In this document: positions 45,204-54,210 of the stretch, in pieces | Layout of the letters: every line of letters begins with the position of its first letter | Position numbering within the stretch: position 1 is the stretch's first letter | Assembly (NCBI RefSeq): GCF_014762705.1 | Contig: NZ_JABURL010000065.1 | Coordinates: 1-64,000 of the forward strand | From: Cyclobacterium sp. | GTDB lineage: Bacteria; Bacteroidota; Bacteroidia; Cytophagales; Cyclobacteriaceae | Direction of reading: 5' to 3' | Length of the DNA stretch: 64,000 nucleotides | Program-made: the position numbers and the translations under genes | The notes under the pieces: generated by a model | The model's database searches: none | Seen by the model: only the letters and a program-made list of their open reading frames with translations | Told to the model about the DNA's origin: nothing

Positions 45204-46285
45204 TTTTTGGGTTGGTTTAGTATGGAAAAATAGGTTTCCAACAGGTTGATGTAAATGGATATGCCCTGATTTATTTCTTCAATATAGATGAACTCGTCAG
45301 GACTGTGTGATCTGGCAGAATCTCCCGGACCGATTTTTACCGAAGGGTAGGGGATCAGGGCCTGATCTGATAAGGTAGGACTTCCGAAGGTTTCCAACTG
45401 CAAAGATTTCCCTGCCCTAACCATGGGGTGGTGTTCGTCAATATGAGAAGAGTTAAGCCGCAGTGAGCGGGGCTGAAGTTCGGCTTTTAATTCCTGTTGA
45501 AGTTCTTTCAAAGCTTCTTCCAGACTGTAGGCATCTGTTACCCGCACATCCAGGGTATAGGTGCATTGGTCTGGAACAACATTGTGTTGAGATCCTGCAT
45601 GAATAATGGTGGCAGATACTTTATTGGGTCCCAGAAAGGGGGAGACTTTTTTAAATTTAAAGCCCTTTATGGCAATTAAATCATCCAAGGCCTCATAGAT
45701 GGCATTAACGCCTTCTTCCCTGGCAGCATGACCTGCTTTGCCCTTCACGGTTGCGTCTACAACCATTAGACCCTTTTCGGCCACTGCCATTTTCATCTCT
45801 GTTGGTTCGCCTACTATGGCACAGGCCATTTCAGGGAGGAATGGAATCAGGGATTCCATTCCTCCCTTGCCGCTGATTTCTTCTTCTGCCGAAGCTACAA
45901 ACAACAAATTGACAGGCAGTGGTCTGCCAAGGAAATAAACAAAAGTAGCCAGCAAACTCACCAGACATCCCCCGGCATCATTGGACCCAAGTCCAAACAA
46001 TTTTCCGGCTGATGTGAGAGGATTATAGGGGTCGAGGGTATATCCCTGATTGGGTTTGACGGTATCATGATGAGAATTGAGCATGACAGTGGGAAGAGAT
46101 GAGTCATAATCCCTATGGAATGCCCAGATATTATTGCCTTTTCGATGGGTGCCAACTTTCTTTTCTTTTAGAAAAGCCTGGAGTATATCAGCAGTTTTGT
46201 CTTCGGATTTACTCAAAGAAGGTGTCCTGATAAGTTCTTTTAGTAAGTGTAAGGCCTCTTTTTTTATAATATCTAAATTTTCCAA
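45200..46285 (-). CDS. argE: M20 family N-acyl-ornithine/citrulline deacylase (ArgE-like)
   Basis: Removes the N-acyl group from the arginine pathway intermediate. 361 aa metallopeptidase: first metal motif MLNSHHDTVKP, bridging Asp in GLGSNDAGGCL, catalytic Glu in ASAEEEISGKGG, IVGEPTEMK, and the C-terminal His region GPGDSARSHSPDEFIYIEE. Given the transcarbamylase of acyl-ornithine type in this operon, the substrate is probably N-acetyl- or N-succinyl-citrulline rather than acyl-ornithine. It lies 30 nt after argB. Confidence 0.9.
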   Translation of the reverse strand: MENLDIIKKEALHLLKELIRTPSLSKSEDKTADILQAFLKEKKVGTHRKGNNIWAFHRDYDSSLPTVMLNSHHDTVKPNQGYTLDPYNPLTSAGKLFGLGSNDAGGCLVSLLATFVYFLGRPLPVNLLFVASAEEEISGKGGMESLIPFLPEMACAIVGEPTEMKMAVAEKGLMVVDATVKGKAGHAAREEGVNAIYEALDDLIAIKGFKFKKVSPFLGPNKVSATIIHAGSQHNVVPDQCTYTLDVRVTDAYSLEEALKELQQELKAELQPRSLRLNSSHIDEHHPMVRAGKSLQLETFGSPTLSDQALIPYPSVKIGPGDSARSHSPDEFIYIEEINQGISIYINLLETYFSILNQPKK

Positions 46286-46315
46286 GCCAGATAGGTATTT
46301 AAAAGCGGAAGTGAG

Positions 46316-47116
46316 TTAATACAAATCATATTTTAGGGATTCTATGATAGTGCCTGCATTTTTACCCCTGGAGGCCAAAAGTAAGTTTTCCGGCAAACCC
46401 ATCCAAACGTGATTCACTCCTTTATTAATGGCGTTAAAGGCGTTTTCCAATTTGGGAATCATTCCTGAATGAATGATTTTATCCTTCATCAATTCTTTAT
46501 AAATATCCTCATTGATCAGAGGAATCAGGGAGGCTTCATTTTCGGGATCCATGAGTACTCCCGTCTTGTCAAAACAAAAATAAAGTTTTACCCGATGTAT
46601 TTTGGCCAGTGCAGTAGCAATTTCCGAGGCGATGGTATCCGCATTGGTATTGAGCAACTGCCCCTTTCTGTTGTGGGTAATGGCGCAGAATACAGGGGCA
46701 ATGTTTTGCTTCATCAGAGATTCCAATAGGGCTGTATTGACACTTTCCACATCTCCTACAAATCCAAAATCTACTTCCTTTACAGGTCTTTTTACCGATT
46801 TAATGGCATTGCCGTCTGCACCGGTAAGTCCGATGGCATTCTGTCCATATGCTTGCAGCTGAGCCACCAGGTTTTTATTGATCAGGCCCGCATACACCAT
46901 GGTCACTACATCTAGTGTATCCTTATCCGTAATCCTTCTTCCAAGATGCATTTTTGGTGCTATGCCCAGAGATTTTCCTATTCTGCTGGCCATCACCCCA
47001 CCTCCGTGAACAAGTATTTTGGTCCCGGGAAATTTGGCGAATAGTTTAAGAAAATGGTTGGATTTATCAGGATGATCTATGACGTTACCCCCTATTTTGA
47101 TTACACTAATGTCCAT
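46316..47116 (-). CDS. argB: Acetylglutamate kinase (N-acylglutamate kinase)
   Basis: Phosphorylates N-acylglutamate with ATP. 266 aa amino-acid kinase fold: KIGGNVIDHPD at the N-terminus (Lys for phosphate binding), KILVHGGGVMASRIGKSLG for substrate binding, and NTNADTIASEIATALAKI with FDKTGVLMDP. Lacks the N-terminal helix of arginine-inhibited hexameric forms, so feedback inhibition may be weak (inference). Between the transcarbamylase (13 nt) and the deacylase (30 nt) genes. Confidence 0.94.
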   Translation of the reverse strand: MDISVIKIGGNVIDHPDKSNHFLKLFAKFPGTKILVHGGGVMASRIGKSLGIAPKMHLGRRITDKDTLDVVTMVYAGLINKNLVAQLQAYGQNAIGLTGADGNAIKSVKRPVKEVDFGFVGDVESVNTALLESLMKQNIAPVFCAITHNRKGQLLNTNADTIASEIATALAKIHRVKLYFCFDKTGVLMDPENEASLIPLINEDIYKELMKDKIIHSGMIPKLENAFNAINKGVNHVWMGLPENLLLASRGKNAGTIIESLKYDLY

Positions 47117-47129
47117 TGGTTTATTTGGT

Positions 47130-48071
47130 TTAGATCATCGTGTCAATGACAGCCTGGGCGGCAAAAATTCTGTTTTTTGCCTGAGTTTGGACCAGACTGC
47201 GTTTTCCATCCAATATTTCATCACTGAGTTCTAAATTTCTTCTGACAGGAAGACAATGCATTATTTTGGCCTGTTGGTTATTGCCTAAAGTGCTTTCTTT
47301 GAGCAACCAGTTTTCGTCTACTTTAAGGATTTTTCCATAGGGATTGAATGCACTCCAGTTTTTCACATATACAAAATCCGCATCCTCCAGAGCCTTTTTT
47401 TGATTGTATTCAATGGTAGCTCCCTGGGTAAATTGTTCATCAAGTTCATAACCCACCGGATGGGTAATGGTGAGGTCATGCCCACATCCCAATGCCCATT
47501 CAGAAAATGAATTGGCAACGGCATGGGGGATGGATTTGATATGGGGGGCCCAGGTAAGCACTACTTTTGGCTTTCTTTTTTCCTGAAAACTTTCCCTGAT
47601 GCTAACCATGTCTGCCAGGCTTTGTAGAGGATGCCTTATGGCACTTTCCAGGCTGATCACAGGAATACCTGAATATTTGATAAACTGATTGATAGTGAAA
47701 TCTTCTGTATCTTCTTCTTTGTTTGTCAAGGTGGGGAAAGCCCGAATGGCCAGCATGTCAAAATATCCACCCAGGACAGCAGCGGCATCCTTGATGTGTT
47801 CCACCTTGTTTTTATTCATCAGTACCCCGTCCTGCATTTCCAGGGCCCATGTCTCTTTGTCCATGTTCAATACGAAGCTATCCACTCCAAGATTGGTAGC
47901 GGCCAATTGGGTGCTGACCCTGGTTCGCAAACTTGGGTTTAAAAAAATCAATCCTAGCCGCTTTCCCTGCCCTTTTGTATTGCTTTTTAGAGGATTAGCC
48001 TTAAATTCCAAGGCCTTTTCGATCAATGTTTCGGCGATGGTTTTGTTTTCAAATTGGGTGAATCTATTCAT
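47130..48071 (-). CDS. argF: N-acyl-L-ornithine transcarbamylase (acetyl/succinyl type)
   Basis: Transfers the carbamoyl group to an N-acylated ornithine, giving N-acylcitrulline. From ATG at 48071 it has 313 aa; the longer frame begins upstream in argD and is rejected. The carbamoyl-phosphate motif reads NPSLRTRVSTQ rather than the STRT of classic ornithine transcarbamylase, and WALEMQDGVLMNKNKVEHI and MHCLPVRRNLELSDEI follow the acetyl/succinylornithine transcarbamylase pattern known from Xanthomonas and Bacteroides. Which acyl group is used rests on a loop residue I cannot assign reliably. It begins 4 nt after argD. Confidence 0.9.
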   Translation of the reverse strand: MNRFTQFENKTIAETLIEKALEFKANPLKSNTKGQGKRLGLIFLNPSLRTRVSTQLAATNLGVDSFVLNMDKETWALEMQDGVLMNKNKVEHIKDAAAVLGGYFDMLAIRAFPTLTNKEEDTEDFTINQFIKYSGIPVISLESAIRHPLQSLADMVSIRESFQEKRKPKVVLTWAPHIKSIPHAVANSFSEWALGCGHDLTITHPVGYELDEQFTQGATIEYNQKKALEDADFVYVKNWSAFNPYGKILKVDENWLLKESTLGNNQQAKIMHCLPVRRNLELSDEILDGKRSLVQTQAKNRIFAAQAVIDTMI

Positions 48072-48075
48072 TTTG

Positions 48076-49224
48076 TTAAACGGTCTCTTTCTGGTTGATG
48101 GTTGATTCCAGACTATTGATAAATAATTGCAACTCTTCTTGTTGAATACCAAGTGGGGGTAGCAGACGAATGGTATGTTTTCCGGCGGCACTACCTGTAA
48201 ATATGGCATGTTTCACCATAAGCTCAGAACGGTAGGCCGCAGCCTCTTGTTTCAAATCAAAGCCAATCATCAAACCTTTTCCCCTCACTCCGGTAATTTC
48301 AGATGAAACCCTGCTCAATGCCTTGATCAGGGAACTTCCCTGAGAAGCAGCATTTTCCATCAGGTTTTCTGACTCCATGACTTCCAGTACAGCCAACCCT
48401 GCCGCACAGGCGAGGTGGTTGCCGCCAAAGGTCGTTCCCAACATCCCATATTTTGCCTGAATATCAGGATGGATCAGAACCCCACCTATGGGGAAACCAT
48501 TGCCCATGCCTTTGGCCATGGTGATTAAATCAGGCTCCAGTCCGTCCGTCCATTGGTGGGCAAAAAATTTACCTGTCCGTCCATGGCCAGTCTGTACCTC
48601 ATCCAAAATCAATTTGGCTCCGTATTGTCTGGCCAACCTGGCCAAACCTGTCAAAAAATCCGGTTCGGCCACCTGAATTCCATTTACCCCTTGTATGGCC
48701 TCAACAATGATCGCCGCAATATCTTTGCTTTTGAGTTGCTTTTCTACTCCGGCTAAATCACCGGACCTTTCAAAATATACCTGGTGGCCAGCATTGAAAG
48801 GAGACCTAATATTGGGGTTGTCCGTAACAGCTACTGCTCCGGAAGTTCGACCATGAAAAGCTCCTTTAAAAGCGATCACACCTGATTTTCCTGTGGCAAA
48901 AGAGGCCAATTTGAGTGCGTTTTCATTTGCTTCGGCACCCGAGTTACACAAGAATAGCTGGTAATCCGGCAGTCCGGATAATTCACCTAATTTTCCTGCG
49001 AGATCTTTTTGAATCGGTATATTTACCGAATTGGAATAAAAGGCTATTTTTCCCAATTGTTCGTTTATCCGGGAGACAAAATGAGGATGGCTGTGTCCTA
49101 TAGAAATCACCGCATGGCCACCATACAGGTCCAGGTATTTCCGGCCTTCTCGGTCCCAAATATATACCCCTTCCGCCTTCTCGGGCGTTACATTCATCAA
49201 TGGATAGACATCAAATAATTGCAT
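48076..49224 (-). CDS. argD: Acetylornithine aminotransferase (acyl-ornithine type)
   Basis: PLP-dependent transamination of N-acylglutamate semialdehyde to N-acylornithine. 382 aa class III aminotransferase: FLCNSGAEANENALKLA, AFHGRTSGAVAVT, the cofactor Asp in LILDEVQTGHGRTG and catalytic Lys in MAKGMGNGFPIGG. The C-terminal KGLMIGFDL also fits. Next to argC and the transcarbamylase gene in the operon. Confidence 0.95.
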   Translation of the reverse strand: MQLFDVYPLMNVTPEKAEGVYIWDREGRKYLDLYGGHAVISIGHSHPHFVSRINEQLGKIAFYSNSVNIPIQKDLAGKLGELSGLPDYQLFLCNSGAEANENALKLASFATGKSGVIAFKGAFHGRTSGAVAVTDNPNIRSPFNAGHQVYFERSGDLAGVEKQLKSKDIAAIIVEAIQGVNGIQVAEPDFLTGLARLARQYGAKLILDEVQTGHGRTGKFFAHQWTDGLEPDLITMAKGMGNGFPIGGVLIHPDIQAKYGMLGTTFGGNHLACAAGLAVLEVMESENLMENAASQGSSLIKALSRVSSEITGVRGKGLMIGFDLKQEAAAYRSELMVKHAIFTGSAAGKHTIRLLPPLGIQQEELQLFINSLESTINQKETV

Positions 49225-49289
49225 TTTTTTGTGTAAGTTTAAATGGAAGATAAGAGCTTTTCCGCTCTATCTACAGGGGACGTAAATCA

Positions 49290-50258
49290 TTAAAATGCAA
49301 CGCTTTTTAATTGCAAACCTGCTTTTTCCTCCAATCCAAAGGCAAGGTTCATGTTTTGCACTGCCTGACCAGAGGCCCCTTTCAATAAGTTATCAATGGC
49401 TGCATAGGCCACCAATTGACCAGCTTCCTTTTTAAGATGCACCAGACATTTATTGGTGTTGACTACCTGCTTGAGGTCGATATCATTTTTGCTGACATGG
49501 GTATAGGCAGCATTCTGATAAAAGTCCCCGTAGACCTGATAAGCCTCCTCCAAAGAGCCTTCGAATGGAAAATAGGCTGTTACCCAAATCCCTCTGGTGA
49601 AATTACCCCTGTAGGGTACAAACAGCACCTGCTTATCAAAACCTGTATTCAGCTTGCCAAAAGTCTGATTGATTTCTTTGAGGTGCTGGTGGGTAAAAAG
49701 CTTATAGACTGACACGTTTTGGTTTCTGTGACTGAAATGCGTGGTTGCACTTAGGCTTTTCCCTGCCCCGGTGCTACCGGTAATTCCCGACACATGGAGG
49801 TTGTCCTGAACCCATCCCTTTTTAATGGCCGGGGCCACTGCCAATTGTATGCAGGTGGCAAAGCATCCCGGGTTAGCTATTTTTATAGCCTGCTGAATTT
49901 GATTTTTATTGGTTTCAGGCAAGCCGTAAACAAAACCGTTTGACTCATCCCTGAAATCCGTACTCAGGTCGATAATCACTGTCTTTTCAGCAAAGGATTG
50001 TTTTTCCAGAAATGGTTTTGCTTCTCCATGAGGCAAACAAAGAAAAACCAGGTCCAGGTTATTGCTGTCAACCTGGTCTGTGAATACAAGAGAGGCATCA
50101 CCAATCAGATCCGGGTGGACCTCCTCCAGTTTTTTACCTTTCTGGCTGTTGCTGTGGATCCAGACTAGTTCAACATGAGGATGATGCACCAGAAGCCTCA
50201 CCAATTCACCACCTGTATATCCGGCCGCACCGACAATTCCCGTTCTAATGGTCTTCAT
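49290..50258 (-). CDS. argC: N-acetyl-gamma-glutamyl-phosphate reductase
   Basis: NADPH-dependent reduction of N-acylglutamyl phosphate to the semialdehyde. From ATG at 50258 it has 322 aa. Rossmann motif GIVGAAGYTGGELVRLL, catalytic Cys in NPGCFATCIQLA, and the HRNQNVSVYKLFTHQH and PYRGNFTRGIWVT regions. The start at 50258 overlaps the end of argG by 14 nt; the longer frame to 50330 runs inside argG and is rejected. Confidence 0.95.
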   Translation of the reverse strand: MKTIRTGIVGAAGYTGGELVRLLVHHPHVELVWIHSNSQKGKKLEEVHPDLIGDASLVFTDQVDSNNLDLVFLCLPHGEAKPFLEKQSFAEKTVIIDLSTDFRDESNGFVYGLPETNKNQIQQAIKIANPGCFATCIQLAVAPAIKKGWVQDNLHVSGITGSTGAGKSLSATTHFSHRNQNVSVYKLFTHQHLKEINQTFGKLNTGFDKQVLFVPYRGNFTRGIWVTAYFPFEGSLEEAYQVYGDFYQNAAYTHVSKNDIDLKQVVNTNKCLVHLKKEAGQLVAYAAIDNLLKGASGQAVQNMNLAFGLEEKAGLQLKSVAF

Positions 50259-51450
50259 GAGCATGATTTTGATTAACCTGATAAAAAATAGCTGTCTGGT
50301 TGCCAAATATTTTGGTGAAACCTTTGACATCCTCTGCGGTATAACCTTTGTTCATTTCCCCATAACTGCCAAATTTGGAGGACATCAGGTCATGTTTGGA
50401 GTTGATACCAATCATACTGAATCGATAGGGATGCAGCTGAATTTTGACTTCCCCGCTAACGTAAGTCTGGGTGCTGGCCATAAAACTTTCCAAATTGCGC
50501 ATGACCGGATCCAGGTAATGTCCTTCATGCAGGTGGTTGCCATAGAACTCGGCCAGCTGATTTTTCCAGTAACCCTGCCATTTGGTGAGGGTATGTTTTT
50601 CCAATAGCTGGTGGGCTTTGATGATGAGCATGGGTGCGGCGGCTTCAAAGCCAACTCTTCCCTTGATTCCAATGATGGTATCCCCCACATGGATGTCCCT
50701 GCCTATACCAAATGGTCCTGCTATTTCCTGGACCTTTAAAATGGCTTCTACAGGATGGCTGAACAGTTGCCCGTTAACCCGCGTTATTTCTCCTTTTTCA
50801 AATCCAATGCTGATGGTCTCGGAATCAGTTTTGCTCACCTGAGTAGGATAAGCTTCCTCTGGCAAGGCCTGATCGGATGAAAGGGTTTCTTTTCCTCCTA
50901 CTGAGGTGCCCCAGATGCCCTTATTAATGGAATAAGCAGCTTTTTCAAAATTCATGCTTACTCCGTGCTTCTTAAGGAAGTTTATTTCTTCTTCCCTGCT
51001 AAGTTTGAGATCTCTTATAGGAGTGATGATTTCCACATCCGGGAGGATGGTTTGGAAAATCATGTCAAAACGCACCTGATCATTACCTGCACCCGTACTT
51101 CCGTGTGCGATACAATTGGCTCCTATACTTTTTGCATGTTCGGCCAGGGCCTTGGCCTGCAAAATTCGCTCTGCACTTACAGAAAGTGGGTAGGTTTGGT
51201 TTTTCAATACATTGCCGAAAACCAAGAATTTAATGACCTCATCATAGTACGTTCTGGTCACATCCAGAACTTTAAATGAAGCTACACCTAATTTTTCGGC
51301 CCTTTCTCCAATACCTTTTAATTCCTCTTTTTCAAAACCTCCGGTATTTACCAATACAGCATGCACTTCGTACCCTTTTTCCTTACTCAAATGGATGGCA
51401 CAAAATGTAGTATCCAAACCGCCACTGTATGCTAAAACTACTTTTTTCAT
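50245..51450 (-). CDS. argG: Argininosuccinate synthase
   Basis: ATP-dependent joining of citrulline and aspartate. 401 aa. The PP-loop AYSGGLDTTFCA is at the N-terminus, followed by GSTGAGNDQVRFD for citrulline binding. Later segments GPFGIGRDIHVGDTIIGIKGR and VSGEVKIQLHPY also fit. It leads argC with a 14-nt overlap and follows the GNAT gene after 169 nt, so an internal promoter or leader is possible. Confidence 0.95.
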   Translation of the reverse strand: MKKVVLAYSGGLDTTFCAIHLSKEKGYEVHAVLVNTGGFEKEELKGIGERAEKLGVASFKVLDVTRTYYDEVIKFLVFGNVLKNQTYPLSVSAERILQAKALAEHAKSIGANCIAHGSTGAGNDQVRFDMIFQTILPDVEIITPIRDLKLSREEEINFLKKHGVSMNFEKAAYSINKGIWGTSVGGKETLSSDQALPEEAYPTQVSKTDSETISIGFEKGEITRVNGQLFSHPVEAILKVQEIAGPFGIGRDIHVGDTIIGIKGRVGFEAAAPMLIIKAHQLLEKHTLTKWQGYWKNQLAEFYGNHLHEGHYLDPVMRNLESFMASTQTYVSGEVKIQLHPYRFSMIGINSKHDLMSSKFGSYGEMNKGYTAEDVKGFTKIFGNQTAIFYQVNQNHAHEDH

Positions 51451-51619
51451 ATGTTTATAATTGGTTTTTATAGGTCATAACTTTTCCCAAACCAAAGGTC
51501 CCCAGCTTTCGGGAGAATCTCGCATGCTTCATAATCATCCTCATGTGTGCCTTTCTCTTCATGCCCGGTTTCATGTGATTGATTGCTTTTTAGTTGATTA
51601 TTGAGATCCAAATAAAAGA

Positions 51620-52318
51620 CTAAGAAGACTGGTTTACTTTATCTTTGACTTTTGCCAGGGCATTTTTTCCCTTGGCAATATTAAGAAACATGGCCCGTTT
51701 GATCTTGATCAAACGCTCAAAAAGACTAAGATTCTTGTTGAATTGAGCGGAAAGTTTCTTCTGTTCCGCTTTTTTTACGCTTTTTGGCTCATAAAGCATG
51801 GCTGTACAAAGGCAATTGGATCTGTTTTTACTTGTGAGTATTGGGTAATTTACACAGCTTTGACAGCCTTTCCAGAAATCGTCATCTGTAGTAAGGTCAG
51901 AATAGCTGACGGGATAATATCCGAGTTCGGAGTTGATTTTCATAACAGCAGCCCCTGTGGTTAGGCCAAATATTTTGGCATCAGGATACTTCTTTCTGCT
52001 GAGTTTGAATACCTCTCTTTTTATTTCCCTGGCCAATCCGTGTTTTCTGAATTCAGGTGAAACAATTAATCCGGAATTGGCCACAAATTTCCCATGACCC
52101 CAGGCCTCAATATAGCAGAATCCTGCCCACTGGCCGGACGCAGTAAGGGCAATGACCGCCTTTCCTTCTTTCATTTTGGTTTTGATGTACTCAGGAGAGC
52201 GTTTGGCTATTCCTGTACCCCTGGCCTGGGCTGAAAGTTCCATTTCTTCAGTGATGGTTTCAGCATATTGGCAATGTTCTTCGCCGGCAGGTTTAATGAT
52301 AAATTTTTGATTGGCCAT
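51620..52318 (-). CDS. GNAT acyltransferase, candidate N-acylglutamate synthase
   Basis: First gene of the arg operon. 232 aa with a GNAT core: FCYIEAWGHGKFVANSGLIVSPEFRKHGLAREIK contains the acyl-CoA pyrophosphate loop (RKHGLA). The region FGLTTGAAVMKINSELGYYPV also fits. A Cys-rich stretch (CQSCVNYPILTSKNRSNCLC) near residue 155-175 could bind metal, unusual for a GNAT enzyme. Position suggests it starts the pathway by acylating glutamate with acetyl- or succinyl-CoA. That role is inferred from context only. Confidence 0.8.
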   Translation of the reverse strand: MANQKFIIKPAGEEHCQYAETITEEMELSAQARGTGIAKRSPEYIKTKMKEGKAVIALTASGQWAGFCYIEAWGHGKFVANSGLIVSPEFRKHGLAREIKREVFKLSRKKYPDAKIFGLTTGAAVMKINSELGYYPVSYSDLTTDDDFWKGCQSCVNYPILTSKNRSNCLCTAMLYEPKSVKKAEQKKLSAQFNKNLSLFERLIKIKRAMFLNIAKGKNALAKVKDKVNQSS

Positions 52319-52845
52319 TGTATCAATTATTTGGACCCATGGCTGTAATAATTACGCATGCCCTTGAGCCCTTAGAAAGATGGTTTGATTGTTAATGAAT
52401 ATTGTCGATAAATACGTATCTCCGTAGGATACAATAAAAATTAAATAGGGACTATGCCCTGAAAACTGCCCTGAGGGTTTTTTTCGAAAACAATATCGGA
52501 TACCCAAAAAGATTGTTATGGGCAAGGTAGGGGTTGTAGTTTATGTGTGCTTCTTTTTTCATCGTAAACCATACAAATATTTATTTTTTTAATGAAAAAT
52601 ACAAATGTTGTCACACAATAATTTGCAATCTGCTTTTTTTTGGTATTCCATTTTTTGAGATGTCTGGTGTTTCCGCTTTACCGAATTCCAGGCTATATCC
52701 GAAAACCGGCAAAATAAAATGCTCTATTTTGATTATTTTAAGATAGGAATTAAATAAAATAGGAAATTTTTTTTATTTTTCTATTATAATTGACTTTAGC
52801 CTGTTTTTTGTTGTAAAAGAAAACGAACCAAAAAACTATATAAAA
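52319..52845. other. 527-nt divergent intergenic region between arg operon and ATP-grasp gene
   Basis: No convincing ORF; AT-rich near the ATP-grasp gene. It must hold promoters for both the arg operon (minus) and the ATP-grasp gene (+). Around 52390-52435 there is a cluster of A/T-rich half-sites (GAATATTGTC, ATACGTAT, TAGGATACAAT) resembling arginine-repressor-type sites only loosely. No exact TAnnTTTG element is evident. Confidence 0.45.
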
Positions 52846-54066
52846 ATGGCAAAATGTTTCGCACTAATGGGTTGGAGTTTACCCGTAATTGAAAGTATGC
52901 AAAAACTTAACAAACCCTATGTTGTAGTATCCTACCCGGATTTTGAAGGCTATGCCAAAGAAAATAATATTCCTTTCGTCTCTTATCAATTTGATGAATG
53001 GAGCGATTCTTCCAATTCTTTGGACCTGAAAGCCAAGCTGGATGAATTTGGTGCCGATGTTGCCGTGCCTCTTTTTGAGGAAACTGTAGAATGGGCGGGA
53101 GCTTTGAATTCACTTTACAGGGACGATCCAAGGGTGCTCAACAGGGCTTTTTTGTTTAGAAATAAGGCCATGATGAAGCGAAAAGCATTAATTGGCGGCC
53201 TTCGTGTAGGACTATTTGAAGAAGTTTATAGTAAAGAAGGTGTCTTAAATTTTATGGAAAGGCTGAATCAGGCCAATCTTCAGATAGATGGTGAAGAAGA
53301 TAGCTGGGTACATATTAAACCTTTTGCATCAGCGGGAACGGTAGGTCACCGGTTGCTGCGATCCAAAAAGGACGTTGAAAACAAATGTGTTGACGAAGAT
53401 TTCCCCTGCCTAGCTGAGAGTCATCTGCCGGGTAAAGAGTTTTCATGTGAAGCGTTTATTCACGGTGGTAAAATCAGATTTTTAAATATTACTGAATATG
53501 TAAAACTGGGCTACAGCAACTTTATCCCTGAAGGCAATTACCTGCATACCAAAAGGGATAAAATAATGAAAGAAATGCAAAAGCTGGTGGATATTTTTGG
53601 TATTCAGTATGGAATGATCCATCCGGAATGGTTTCTGACCGAAAATGATGAAATCAGCTTTGGTGAAACTGCCTGCAGAATTCCTGGTGGACATATATTG
53701 GAACTTTGTGGTAAGGCCTATGGTTTTGATGCCCTGGCTGCTTTTGTCCTTTGTCACGATCCAGATTTAACGGAAGAGGAATTAGCAGAAATTTTACCAC
53801 CTTTGGATGCCAGGCCTAAGGAATTTTATGGAAATGTCATGATTTATCCCCATAAAAATCAGATTTCCAAACTGATTATTCCGGAGGAATTAAAAGAAGA
53901 GTCTTATTTTCTGGACCATAATTTGATACCTCCCATGACCACTCAAAAAATCAGTGACAGAGAGGGGTTTGGAAATCATTTCGGAACTGTTAATTTTAAG
54001 GGAGAAGATCCGGACAGGATGACGGAACTATTACTCCACTATGAAAATGTGGATTTTTATCATTAA
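52846..54066 (+). CDS. ATP-grasp domain ligase of unknown specificity
   Basis: 406 aa. The protein has the three ATP-grasp parts: N-terminal pre-grasp domain (about 1-100, GADVAVPLFEETVEW), ATP-binding lid with Lys107, Lys158 in VHIKPFASAGTVG and Glu191 in ESHLPGKEFSCEAFI, and the metal site near Glu261 and E274/R278 (GETACRIPGGHI). It should couple ATP hydrolysis to form an amide or similar bond between a carboxylate and an amine via an acyl phosphate. It matches carbamoyl-phosphate/carnosine-synthase-like ATP-grasp enzymes more than D-Ala-D-Ala ligase. A hairpin separates it from the next two genes on the same strand. Substrates are unknown; amino acids or a peptide are likely. Confidence 0.85.
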   Translation: MAKCFALMGWSLPVIESMQKLNKPYVVVSYPDFEGYAKENNIPFVSYQFDEWSDSSNSLDLKAKLDEFGADVAVPLFEETVEWAGALNSLYRDDPRVLNRAFLFRNKAMMKRKALIGGLRVGLFEEVYSKEGVLNFMERLNQANLQIDGEEDSWVHIKPFASAGTVGHRLLRSKKDVENKCVDEDFPCLAESHLPGKEFSCEAFIHGGKIRFLNITEYVKLGYSNFIPEGNYLHTKRDKIMKEMQKLVDIFGIQYGMIHPEWFLTENDEISFGETACRIPGGHILELCGKAYGFDALAAFVLCHDPDLTEEELAEILPPLDARPKEFYGNVMIYPHKNQISKLIIPEELKEESYFLDHNLIPPMTTQKISDREGFGNHFGTVNFKGEDPDRMTELLLHYENVDFYH

Positions 54067-54134
54067 TCAGTAAAAGCTAATAAGTTATATTTGATAGTCT
54101 AGTGATTTATTTCTTCATTATGTAAAATCAGGTA

Positions 54135-54172
54135 GAAAAAATATTGACAGCTAAGTTTGTCAATATTTTTTC
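54135..54172 (+). terminator. 15-bp perfect hairpin with T-run between ATP-grasp and downstream gene
   Basis: Positions 54135-54149 (GAAAAAATATTGACA) pair perfectly with 54158-54172 (TGTCAATATTTTTTC) around an 8-nt loop. The A/T-rich stem ending in T residues suits a weak or partial terminator in both directions. The loop also spells TAAGTTTG (54152-54159), an exact TAnnTTTG promoter box, so the site might instead start transcription of the next gene, though no TTG lies 19-21 nt upstream. Confidence 0.6.
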
Positions 54173-54210
54173 TTTTCACAATTGTAAATATTTTAAGTGT
54201 TAAACCATTC

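Noticed and set aside
48072-48209. Upstream extension of the transcarbamylase gene to 48209
   Set aside because: The extra 46 residues lie inside argD and match no transcarbamylase N-terminus; ATG at 48071 gives the normal length.
52390-52435. Arginine repressor box upstream of the arg operon
   Set aside because: Half-sites resemble the motif only loosely and no symmetrical pair is convincing.
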